Assembly (NCBI GenBank): GCA_963575745.1
Contig: CAUYUJ010016476.1
Location: 148,183-212,182 of the forward strand
DNA: 64,000 nt
Source of the DNA: Prorocentrum cordatum
Taxonomy: Eukaryota; Sar; Dinophyceae; Prorocentrales; Prorocentraceae
Direction of reading: 5' to 3'
Shown one piece after another: positions 21,770 to 30,563 of the stretch (position 1 is the stretch's first letter; each line of letters begins with the position of its first letter). Under the pieces are notes generated by a model that was not told the DNA's origin, searched no databases, and saw nothing but the letters and a program-made list of their open reading frames with translations. Made by a program: the position numbers and the translations under genes.

Positions 21770-23842
21770 TCATGGGCGCCCCGAGGATTTAGAGCCTGCC
21801 TGCCCAAGAAGTCTGCGCTTCTGGAGCGGGAGCAGCAAGGCCCACGAATTCAAACGGACCCAGTCCGCGGGGGGCACCTCGTCCACGGCAACCGCACCCA
21901 TCGCGCGGACATCCGCCAGCAAGGCGTCTGCCTGCGCGCGGGGTATGCGCGCGTCGGACATGAGGTCGTCGAAGCCGCTCGCAGGCGGCACGCCCGCGTC
22001 TGCCCCGACCGGCGCAGCGGGCGCCGGGCGGAAAACGCCGACGGCGTCGAACTTTGCCGCCTCCCGGACGATCCGCGCGGTCATGCGCGGAGCACACGAG
22101 AGTACGTCCTGCAAAGAGCCGTCCGACAAGACGGAGGTGAATGGGAACTGCCTCACGCGGTTCTGCATGTGCCGGATGTCCTCCGCACCCACCTTATTCG
22201 TCGTCTCCCAGAGGCCCTCCAGCTTGCCCGTGAAAACGGCGCCGTGGTTCCAGCAGACGCCCTTGTTCCCGTCGTTGAAGGACTGGGAAACCTGGATCTC
22301 GGTGTGCTGGCCGACGAACAGAGACAGGAACAAAGAGACGGGGGCGGTCTTCTCGTGGGCGAACTCAACCGGCCGGAAGTCGCCCCAGAAGATGAACCGC
22401 TTCGTGCCGCTGGCCAGGTTCCGGAGTCCAAAGGAGGAGCCCAAGGCAGGCTTGTGCAGAACCCGTTTCGGAGTGAACAAGTCGTCGAAAGGGTAAACTA
22501 CCGTGCTCTTCCCGGAATTCGACGGCCCCACCAGGAAGGGCACCCTCGTCGTCTTCTTCGGGCCGACCATCAGAATGTCCCGCAGAGACGCCGCGAGCTC
22601 CCGAACGTCGAAAGAAGCGGCGTTGCGGGAGAAGATGGTCTCCACGGCTGACCTGTACGAGCACGCCGGGCCATGGGGACATGTCTCCTCAGCGCAGCGG
22701 CACACGAGCGTCCAATCGTCCACCGCCTCGAAGGCCGCGTTCTCGCGGGCAGACGCCCACTCCTTCGTCTCCTCAAGGTCCGCCGTCAGCTTGCGCACTC
22801 GGCTGCGGACGAACCGCTGCATGGCCTTCGTCCCGCGGTCCTGGACGTACGCCATCAGGCTGCCCTTCGTCCACAAGTGCTTGGCGATGATGGTCGAGGT
22901 CAAGTCTACGAGGTCGAACGTCGTCTTCGTGCCCATCGCCCCGGCCGCCTTGTCCGTGGCCTCCCGGCGCTTCACCCGCACGCCTGCCATGTATGGCTCC
23001 TGCGACATCTCGAAGAGGTCGATGGCGTCGTTCTCGCGCGCGAACCCGGCCCAGTCTGGCTGCCACACCCACGGGGCGTCGTCGACATCTGGTTTGGCTG
23101 GGGTCTCCATATACCCGTACCTCACGGCGCTCCACATTCGCCGGTGGGAACCACAGAAATGGCTCGGCAACGAATGGCGCTCACGCAGAGTGCGCTTGGC
23201 CTGCTGGAAACGGCCCGACCTAGTCAGCTTCACAGCAACGTGGAAATGGATCGCGCCGTCTTTGTGCCTCTCCTGGAACACCACCGCCATGGACACGAGC
23301 GCTTGGCCGTCCGGTTCCTTCCTAGGGCGGCCGCCCGCGGACCCAGTCGGATTCGGATTGTTGAATGCGTCGGCCACTGTTTTTCCGATGTCCTCCCGGC
23401 TCATCGCGCCAAGATCGCGGTACTGGCGGCCGTCGGGAAGGGTCGCGTCCAGGACGCGCGATATGGTCACCAAGTAGACCCACTGCAACGAGTCCAGCTT
23501 CTCGGCCTCAGCCAACACGGTCTCCAGAGGCGACGCGGCGCCCTGGTCGGGCTGCGTTTCCGAAACGACCCCGGTTGTCAGGCTCTTGAACTCGTGCTTG
23601 CGTTGGTCCAAAGCATGCTCTTGCAAACCGAGTTTCAAAGCGACCTGGCGGTGGCACTCACGCAACGAAATGTGTTTCAAGTCCTTGCCTGCTAAGACGG
23701 CCTTCAAGGCGCCCCGGATGGCTTTGGTTTCGACGGCCTCGGCGCCCACGCCTGCGGACGGGACTGGGGGAGACGGCACCGCGTGCCCCGTGTCCGTCTT
23801 CTGCCGCAAGCGGCGCCTCGGCATAGAGGGGTCTGCGGGCAT
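21770..23842 (-). CDS. Rep-like HUH endonuclease / SF3 helicase, intact copy
   Basis: An uninterrupted 690-codon ORF starting at ATG (23,842). The N-terminal half is an HUH nuclease: strand motif VYLVTISRV (~122-130), HUH motif AIHFHVAVKL with the two His at 199 and 201, and a tyrosine motif RYGYMETPAK (~241-250) whose Tyr would form the covalent DNA link. A Cys/His cluster (CRCAEETCPHGPAC, ~381-394) may bind zinc. The C-terminal half is a superfamily 3 helicase: Walker A GPSNSGKS (439-446), Walker B-like FIFWGDFRP (~483-491), and GAVFTGKLEGLWETTNK as motif C. Proteins of this plan start rolling-circle replication of CRESS-DNA viruses and plasmids, and relatives are integrated in many eukaryotic genomes. 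Codon use looks GC-rich like its surroundings. The Gly in the Walker B-like stretch is Asp in the helicase-only copies, so ATPase activity is uncertain. Confidence 0.8.
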   Translation of the reverse strand: MPADPSMPRRRLRQKTDTGHAVPSPPVPSAGVGAEAVETKAIRGALKAVLAGKDLKHISLRECHRQVALKLGLQEHALDQRKHEFKSLTTGVVSETQPDQGAASPLETVLAEAEKLDSLQWVYLVTISRVLDATLPDGRQYRDLGAMSREDIGKTVADAFNNPNPTGSAGGRPRKEPDGQALVSMAVVFQERHKDGAIHFHVAVKLTRSGRFQQAKRTLRERHSLPSHFCGSHRRMWSAVRYGYMETPAKPDVDDAPWVWQPDWAGFARENDAIDLFEMSQEPYMAGVRVKRREATDKAAGAMGTKTTFDLVDLTSTIIAKHLWTKGSLMAYVQDRGTKAMQRFVRSRVRKLTADLEETKEWASARENAAFEAVDDWTLVCRCAEETCPHGPACSYRSAVETIFSRNAASFDVRELAASLRDILMVGPKKTTRVPFLVGPSNSGKSTVVYPFDDLFTPKRVLHKPALGSSFGLRNLASGTKRFIFWGDFRPVEFAHEKTAPVSLFLSLFVGQHTEIQVSQSFNDGNKGVCWNHGAVFTGKLEGLWETTNKVGAEDIRHMQNRVRQFPFTSVLSDGSLQDVLSCAPRMTARIVREAAKFDAVGVFRPAPAAPVGADAGVPPASGFDDLMSDARIPRAQADALLADVRAMGAVAVDEVPPADWVRLNSWALLLPLQKRRLLGQAGSKSSGRP

Positions 23843-23954
23843 TGCAGTGCACGGTGCTCCCAGTGACAGGTGCCAAGGTCCGCACGGTTCCCCCTATAAG
23901 ACTTGAGCCACAAGGCAGCTGCAGTGGTTTTAAGCACCAATGGCCCATGGCCAT

Positions 23955-24168
23955 GAGCACCAGGACGGCTGTGAGCACCACTTCAAAGCCTGAGAGCACC
24001 TCAGAGCCCATTAAGTAAGAACGGCTTGAGCCGAAGCGCCTGTGGGCGCTACAAGGCTGGCGATCACCGCAACAGCCTCAGAGCACCACAGAACTCGAAA
24101 GGACCTCAGAGCACCGCAACAGCTACAGAGCACCACAGGACGTGAGTCTCAACGTGCCTGCGAGCACC
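23955..24168. promoter_or_regulatory. Seven GAGCACC iterated motifs upstream of Rep (unit 1)
   Basis: GAGCACC occurs in the same orientation at 23,955, 23,973, 23,994, 24,081, 24,109, 24,128 and 24,162, starting 113 bp upstream of the Rep ATG. Most copies sit in a CAGAGCACCACAG-like context. Directly repeated heptamers beside a Rep gene are the usual form of Rep-binding iterons, so this is a candidate replication or transcription control site. That role is inferred only. Confidence 0.5.
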
Positions 24169-24414
24169 GACTGGTCAGAGGAAGGGGGAGGGAGGGGGAG
24201 GGAAAGGTATGCCCACCAACTGGACATCGACGACATTCCCAAGACAACCCAAACAGGCGCTGGAACTGCCAAATGGCCCAAGATTGCCCCGAAACCTGTC
24301 TGGGTCGGAGCGGGAAAACCGATGCAACTTGTCCCAAGAGTGCAAGCGAGGCCGATTCCCTCTCCCTGAATCCACCGCACTCCGAGGGCTCTGGAAGCGG
24401 GGGGCGGAGGGGTG

Positions 24415-24612
24415 GAGAGGACTTGGAGGTTCTGGAGGGTTCTGGAGGTTTTGGGAAGTCCTCCGAAAGTAGAAAGAGTTTGGGAGGGTTCCGGAGGATT
24501 TGGGAGCAGTGCGAGGGTTTCGGATGTATGGGGAGTTGTGGAGGTTTTGGGGGGAGCGCGGAGGGGTTAGGAGGTATGGGAGGGTTCTGGAGGGTTCTGG
24601 AGGTTTTGGGAG
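24415..24612. repeat. Minisatellite of GGAGGGTTCTGGAGG type (unit 1)
   Basis: About 1.3 copies of a ~150-bp unit containing GGGTTCTGGAGGTTTTGGGA, GGAGGATTTGGGAGCAGTGC and GAGGGTTTCGGATG. In unit 2 it is expanded to about four copies. Confidence 0.85.
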
Positions 24613-24631
24613 GTCTCCAATAGCTTCGCTG

Positions 24632-24746
24632 TCGATTTCAAGATCGATCTCACGATCAATATCACTATCGATCTCACTGTCGATTCCACGGTCGACCTTA
24701 AGATATATCTCAAAATCCACGATCGATCTCAGAATCGAGCTCACGA
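24632..24746. repeat. 12-bp iterated repeat, ~10 units (unit 1)
   Basis: Imperfect 12-mers around ATCGATCTCACG run for about 115 bp. On the minus strand they read as EIDS/DIDR repeats, but no gene context supports translation. Located about 0.8 kb upstream of the Rep start and conserved in unit 2. Confidence 0.75.
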
Positions 24747-25299
24747 AATCCGCAGCAAATTCAGTGGGGCGCCAGAACGTACGAAGATTGTATAATCGTA
24801 GAAAACCAATAACATTGCACAGAATCGGACTCTCCAGGTGCTCTCCAGGTGCACTCCCGGTCAAGCGGCCGCCTCGCGACAGGGCGACGCGACCCTGCGG
24901 GCGTCTGAAGGACGATGATAATGGCAATGCCAATGGAGGGAGAGCGGGAGGCAGGGAGGGAGCGCAAGCGGCGGCCCACATTGCCAGGAATCGGTGCTCT
25001 CGCCTCCGCGCCGGGCAATCCTTACAAGGGGGCGCGCAGAGTCCTGAGAAGAAAAATCCCCCCTTTTAGGACGCCGAATTTTCCACCCGGCTGCCCTGGC
25101 CCCCTGGGGGTCCCCCGTTGCAATCTACCCCTGTTGTCCGAAAACAACAAAAAAACAAAAAAGTTTCGTTTACGTGTCCTTCCCTGCTCCAATTCAATAC
25201 CCCTCACAGACTCCGAACCCTCCCTCGGGCAGCAGGGACTACTCCGTCAATCCACAAGAGCAATTAAATCTCTGCGGAAAATCTCGGGAGTGTGTGCTT

Positions 25300-25804
25300 A
25301 CCAAGCTTGGGAAGGTAGCGCGCCGTGAATGGGGCTGGGGAAGGTGAGTGCCTGGCCGTAGGCCTTCCGGTCCGGACACGTAATCAAAAAAAACGACGGG
25401 GGGGGGGAAGCGTGGCCAGCGCGACGGCGAGAGCACCATTCCGACGTCCACGTGCAACCCTGTGGTACGTAACGGGCCCACAAAGAAAACGGCTCCGACA
25501 CGAGCGAGGGATCCATGTTCAAACATATTTTCTCGGAGTGTACGCCTGGGGCGTCCGCCGTCGACATGGGCGCGGGTCCTGGCGCGGTTCGGTCTGGCCC
25601 GGCAAAAGCCTCGGCGCCTGGGCGGGCGTGCGCAAGCCTCTCCCGATAGGGAGGAGAGAGGAACACGCTGTGGCCAGCGCGACGGCGAGGGTGCCATTCC
25701 GACCAGCGACCCGAACACGGCGAACTTCGCCCACGACCCGCGCTCGCGACCTGCGACACGACGCGCGCCCCGCGCCCGCCACCCGTCTACGATCCGTCTG
25801 GCCT
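25300..25804. other. GC-rich region without a recognised gene (unit 1)
   Basis: Long overlapping open frames on both strands (up to 211 codons), none recognised. It includes a 35-bp direct repeat, GTGGCCAGCGCGACGGCGAG followed by ...CCATTCCGAC, at about 25,411 and 25,671. The same region exists in unit 2 (34,520-35,052). The preceding 24,750-25,300 is also unassigned. Confidence 0.5.
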
Positions 25805-25813
25805 GGCGGCCCC

Positions 25814-26060
25814 AACTAGAGCACAACCTAGAGCACAACCTAGAGCACAACCTAGAGCACAACCTAGAGCACAACTCATGAAGGTATATATTTTCATAGA
25901 AAAAATGGCACTCAACCTTCCCAAATCAAAAAAGAATCAATACTTTCTTTATTTTCGAACGCGAATGCGTGCCAGACTACCATGAAATGAGTTGTGCTCT
26001 AGGTTGTGCTCTAGGTTGTGCTCTAGGTTGTGCTCTAGTTGTGCTCTAGTTGTGCTCTAA
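25814..26060. mobile_element. Fold-back MITE with tandem-repeat inverted ends, 9-bp TSD (unit 1)
   Basis: The left arm is five tandem CTAGAGCACAAC units (to about 25,875), and the right arm is the inverted complement, GTTGTGCTCTAG, repeated (25,989-26,060). An AT-rich centre of ~110 bp separates them. GGCGGCCCC flanks both sides (25,805-25,813 and 26,061-26,069), a 9-bp target duplication of the size made by Mutator-like transposases. No coding capacity. Confidence 0.85.
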
Positions 26061-26266
26061 GGCGGCCCCTGGGATAAGCGGTCGCCTGCCCTCCCCGCCC
26101 CCGGACCTTCAATCCGACGGAATTGGCTTTCCTCCGTGTTTGGTAGAAGTGGCATAACGCACCGCCAACAAGTCACGAAGGCAAGCGCTGTTGGTCGCAG
26201 CACCGGCCGCGAGCTCCACGTTGCAAGCGCCGGGCAACGCGCCCTGCCGCCTCCTCCGCCGCGGGC

Positions 26267-26363
26267 CAGACGCGCGGGCAACGCGTTGCACGATGTTCTG
26301 GACACACGTGCAAACGACATGAAGCCGCAATGATACGCAGGCTGTGTCCCGCGCGGGCCTGCA
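26267..26363. repeat. 97-bp direct repeat, left copy (unit 1)
   Basis: CAGACGCGCGGGCAACGCGT through GCGGGCCTGCA. Identical by eye to 27,363-27,459. The two copies bracket the Rep helicase fragment exactly. Confidence 0.9.
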
Positions 26364-27362
26364 GCAAGGCCCGCGAATTCAGACGGACCCAGTCCGCGGG
26401 GAGCACCTCGTCCACGGCAACCGCGCCCATCGCGCGGACATCCGCCAGCAAGGCGTCTGCCTGCGCGCGGGGTATGCGCGCGTCGGACATGAGGTCGTCG
26501 AAGCCGCTCGCAGGCGGCACGCCCGCGTCTGCCCCGACCGGCGCAGCGGGCGCCGGGCGGAAAACGCCGACGGCGTCGAACTTTGCCGCCTCCCGGACGA
26601 TCCACGCGGTCATGCACGGGGCACACGAGAGTACGTCCTGCAAAGAGCCGTCCGACAAGACGGAGGTGAATGGGAACTGCCTCGCGCGGTTCTGCATGTG
26701 CCGGATGTCCTCCGCACCCACCTTATTCGTCGTCCCCCAGAGGCCCTCCAGCTTGCCCGTGAAAACGGCGCCGTGGTTCCAGCAGACGTCCTTGTTCCCG
26801 TCGTTGAAGGACTGGGAAACCTGGATCTCGGCGTGCTGGCCGACGAACAGAGACAAGAACAAAGAGGGGGGCGGTTCTCGTGGGCGAACTCAACCGGCCG
26901 GAAGTCGTCCCAGAAGATGAACCGCTTCGTGCGCTGGCCAGGTTCCGGGAGTCCAAAGGAGGAGCCCAAGGCAGGCTTGTGCAGAACCCGTTTCGGAGTG
27001 AACAGTCGTCGAAAGGGTAAACCACCGTGCTCTTCCCGGGAATTCGACGGCCCCACCAGGAAGGGCACCCTCGTCGTCTTCTTCGGGCCGACCATCAGAA
27101 TGTCCCGCAGAGTCGCCGCGAGCTCCGAACGTCGAAAAGAAGCGGCGCTGCGGGAGAAGATGGTCTCCACGGCTGACCTGTACAGAGCACGCCGGCCCGG
27201 GGACATGTCTCCTCAGCGCAGCGGCACACGAGCGTCCAATCGTCCACCGCCTCGAAGGCCGCGTTCTCGCGTCGTCTCCTCAAGGTCCGCCGTCAGCTTG
27301 CGCACTCGGCTGCGGACGAACCGCTGCATGGTCTTCGTCCCGCGGTCCTGGACGTGCGCCAT
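26364..27362 (-). pseudogene. Helicase-only Rep fragment, frameshifted (unit 1)
   Basis: Corresponds to about residues 329-669 of the intact Rep: the linker, the Cys cluster and the whole SF3 helicase, without the HUH nuclease. Several small indels relative to 21,836-22,858 break the frame (for example near 26,867, 26,930, 27,004 and 27,115-27,130), and the segment holding KEWASARE is deleted. Walker B-like reads FWDDFRP here rather than FWGDFRP. It lies exactly between the perfect 97-bp direct repeats. Confidence 0.8.
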
Positions 27363-27459
27363 CAGACGCGCGGGCAACGCGTTGCACGATGTTCTGGACA
27401 CACGTGCAAACGACATGAAGCCGCAATGATACGCAGGCTGTGTCCCGCGCGGGCCTGCA
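27363..27459. repeat. 97-bp direct repeat, right copy (unit 1)
   Basis: Partner of 26,267-26,363. On the minus strand it encodes part of an unrecognised frame (MSFARVSRTSCNALPARL) that runs directly into the Rep fragment. Confidence 0.9.
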
Positions 27460-27785
27460 CTAAGGCAAACGCGCGTAAAGCGCGGGAGTCGCGAGCACCG
27501 CAGGGTCCTCGCCATGGGCAGCCGAGCACCTCCCGAAAGGCACGGATGGAACAGTAGCAGCGCGGCTACGATTTTCAAGTCTACGGATCCACGACACGTT
27601 TCTCGGTGCATGCGCTGCGGCAGGAATTCTGAAATCTCTCGGCGGTCACTGAGGAAAAATCCGCTGTGGCAGAGGCCAAGCCGCCGATTCGGCTGGCTCC
27701 CCGGCCGCGGCTGGAAAAATTGCGTCGTGGCAAAGACCGTGCCGCCGACTCGGCTGATCAGCGCCAACGCTCCCGGGCCGCAGGC

Positions 27786-29325
27786 TCAATCGCTCGGGAT
27801 CCTGCCTCCCTCGGCCACGACGACCTCCGCCGCCTTCGTCTTCATCTTAGCCACGGCTGCCCTGATGACGCTCTTCGGGATGCCCATGGCGACGCGCCTG
27901 AGGCGCGCCTTGTAAGCGCTCTGAGACTCGTTGGCCGGCGCGCTCTGCTCTGCCATTCGCCGGTTGACCTCCGCCCAGAGGAAGTAGTCGAGGGGGTTCA
28001 AGTCCGGGGAATACTTGGGGAACTTGATGGGGGTGATCTTGAGACCCCGCCTGAGAGCGACCGAGCGGGGTCGACCGGGGCGCGAGCGGCGGGCGATCAA
28101 GAGCGGGCGCCGACTGGCGGGGCGATCGCCAGACGGGGCCCGACTCGAACTCGCGGCCGCCGCGGTGGCGCGCCAACTAAGGGGGCCGCTTGCAGTCAAC
28201 GGCCTTCTTGCTCTTGTACCCCGTGGGGTCGTTATCCTCCAGGATGCGGAAGGCGCGGCGCCCCTTCCGGCAACGGCGAAGCGCGGGAGCGAGGACGCCC
28301 GCGTAGAAATCGCAGGCTGCGTCGGCGCACCACAGGGTGGGCAGGTAGTGCCAGACGCGGACCTTGTTGTTCACGATGGCTGCGGCCACGTGAACCTTGG
28401 CGCCTGGGTTCACCCTGTTCCGGTTCCCCTTCGGCTTCGTGAAAGGCTTGAGGACCTCGGGGGAGGGCCCGGCCAGCCGGCCCCCCGCCCGGCCCCCCCC
28501 CCCGCCCCTCGCATCCGAAAGAAACTACGCCAATAAGAACCCTCATACCAGAAAGAAACGACGCCAAGAAAAACATGTCCGATCGCCTGGACGGGGCCGA
28601 TCAGACCCGATCAGACTTGGATCGCAGACATGGATCGGGGCAACGATCGGGGGCGGAATCGGCATCTCGACTTCGGCGGCCCGGCGGCCCCCGCCCCCAG
28701 CCCCTGGGATCGCACTCGGGACCGAGAGTCGCGCCCCCTCTGCCTTGGTGCGAAGGTGGCCGCGAACGCGACTCTTCTTTGCGTGCGTCTTCGCCCGCTT
28801 GGTCATGGGGATGGGGAACACCTTATTGTCGATGATGGCATCGACCTGGTGCGTGAAATAGTTGCCCGGGAGCCGCTTCCACCCCGAACGCGCGGCCACG
28901 CGCTCCTCCGCCTCCGCGGAGCCGCGGAGCGGCTCCGCGCGGGGAGCGCGCCAGGTGACCCCGAGGCGCTTGAAGTGCCTGGAGGCCGTGCCCTTGTGGA
29001 CGTCGGAGACCCGCGCGGCCTTCATCACGTCCTTGAGGTGAACCTCGGCCTCGCCCTTGGCCGCCCGAATCAAACGAACCCGCGCGTTGTTCAAGGCGCG
29101 GAGCTTGACGGCCGTGAGCTCGGGCTTGCGGCCGCGAGTCTCCGCTGGGCCACGCCTGTGCGTGGCGCCCCGGAGGGCCCGGCGGACGGTCGTCAAATCT
29201 GGCCCAGTCTCGTCGAGGGACTCACGGGTCCGACTAACGAGGTCGCGTATCTCCACCGGGGTCTTCCCAGCGGCGTAGAGCGAGAAGCAGAGGTCGAGCT
29301 CCCTCTTGCTGAGGTGGGGCGCCAT
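27786..29325 (-). CDS. Mariner-type DDD transposase with two introns (unit 1)
   Basis: Starts at ATG 29,325 (MAPHLSKRELDLCFSLYAAG, an HTH region). Three exons are proposed: 29,325-28,735, 28,455-28,187 and 28,050-27,786, giving 1,125 nt and 374 codons with no stop. Both introns begin GC and end AG with G following, a splice form known in dinoflagellates. Catalytic residues: Asp in DAIIDNKV, Asp in RILEDNDPTG, and Asp in SPDLNPLDYFLW. Splicing out intron 2 sets the second and third Asp 34 residues apart, the DD34D mariner signature. The enzyme would cut and paste elements at TA, matching the MITE flanks. The ATG is 310 bp from MITE copy 2. Unspliced, the frame is broken, so the introns decide whether it is functional. 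Confidence 0.75.
28051..28186 (-). other. Proposed intron 2 of transposase (GC...AG)
   Basis: 136 bp, from GCCCCCTTAG to CGCTCTCAG followed by G. It splits a codon at phase 2 (AAG CG / G), and joining gives DCKR-RGLKITP and restores the DD34D spacing. Confidence 0.65.
28456..28734 (-). other. Proposed intron 1 of transposase (GC...AG)
   Basis: 279 bp. The donor follows AAGGCAGAGGGG and begins GCGCGACTC. The acceptor CCCCCGAG precedes GTCCTCAAG. Joining keeps phase 0 and links LRTKAEG to VLKPFTKPK. It contains a C-rich run and ATCGGGTCTGATC-like direct repeats. Confidence 0.65.
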
Positions 29326-29634
29326 CTGGGCCCGCGACCGAAAAAGGGGTCAGATGGCCTCGGGGCGGGGCGAGGCCGTTGCTGCGGTGGCGACTGAGCC
29401 GAAACAGCTGCGCCAGGTGAACGGAAGGCTTGTCAATGTGACCGGAGCACGCGGCGGCGTTCATAGTCTGGCGTCGCTCCTGACGCCGCCCTCAAGACGG
29501 GGGGCTTCGGGCAGCCTCAAAGTCCTTGCAGGGCGCCAACAGGAGAGCGCAACCCGTTGGGCAGCGGGGAGGGGCCAGTCTTGCAACGCAACCCATGCAG
29601 ATGCCCGTAGCCGAAGATGCCATGGCAAATGAGT

Positions 29635-29873
29635 CCGCCGTTTGCGAAATAAACGCCCACGTGTGGAAGTACCGAGATCCCCGCCCCGCGCCCCGCATTT
29701 CAATGTTGGCCACCGAACACGCCGAAGGGGAGTGCGAAGCGTTGCGAAATAAACGCCCACTTATGTTGGACTGCCCAGCCCTCCCCGTCAACCTTGAAAT
29801 GCGGGGGAAAGGGGGCGTGCTTCGTCGTCTTGTTTTCGATCCCTAAGATGGGCGCTTATTTCGCAAACGGCGG
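29635..29873. mobile_element. 239-bp MITE, copy 2 (unit junction)
   Basis: Same element and orientation as copy 1. Its left flank is GAGT rather than TA. Its right flank, TACCCCCC, equals that of copy 1. Confidence 0.9.
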
Positions 29874-29914
29874 TACCCCCCACGAGCGTCTTATAGTGAC
29901 ACAGCGCTGTACAT

Positions 29915-30092
29915 TCACACACATATATATATAGTATTCCCATATTTATATGTTGTATGTGTATATATATATATATATGTATATATACACGTGTATACAT
30001 AAGTGTGTATGTACACCCTATTTGCACATCCATATGCCTTTCCCCTATGTGTGCATACACCCATGCATGCACGTACGTGCATGCATGCATTC
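29915..30092. repeat. CA/TA/TGCA microsatellite in unit 2
   Basis: Unit 2 counterpart of 21,110-21,285, with a longer TATA run near 29,962. Confidence 0.85.
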
Positions 30093-30274
30093 ACGCCGCC
30101 ACGCAATCCGAGGCTATTCACGCGACGCTACCCGTGCGGAATCGTCCGGTGGCGACACAACGCTGATGGCCCCCCTTACTCTCCCCTGCAGCTTCCGTCC
30201 ACTCTGCCCTGTCTACCTCGTCTCGCACTTCTACCCCTTCGAGGCGTCATTTCCGCGCAAAGACGATGGATGCG

Positions 30275-30515
30275 CTGCCGGGTGCCACGCGCGCGCGCGT
30301 AACCCCACTGGGCGGCGCCAGCGGCGCCCGCGCGCGCGTGCTCACGGGGGTGCAAAAGCTGACAGGCGGGCGCTCGCAAACCAAGTGGACTTGGTCAGCG
30401 GTGCCCGCACGCGCGTGCTTCCGGAAGCGCAAAAGCTGAGAGTCGGGCGTGCGCAACCCAACTGGACTTCGCCAGCGGTAACCGCACCCGCACCCTCGCG
30501 AGCATGCAAAAGACG
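30275..30515. repeat. 77-bp tandem repeats downstream of Rep (unit 2)
   Basis: GCAAAAG starts recur at 30,352, 30,429 and 30,506. Each unit carries GTGGACTT, CAGCGGT and CCGCAC in order. Located between the MITE and the 3' end of Rep. Confidence 0.75.
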
Positions 30516-30563
30516 TGGGGCGGAGCGCTGGGGGGAAGCCCCCGGCGCTGCCCGCGCGCTCCC

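Noticed and set aside
22673-23695. 340-codon + strand open frame antiparallel to the Rep gene (and its copy at 31,457-32,479)
   Set aside because: Shadow of a GC-rich gene. The Rep motifs lie on the minus strand and the + strand product matches nothing that I recognise.
28397-28861. + strand open frames over the transposase (also 28,630-29,397 and unit 2 copies)
   Set aside because: They overlap the minus-strand transposase exons and its intron; no recognisable product.
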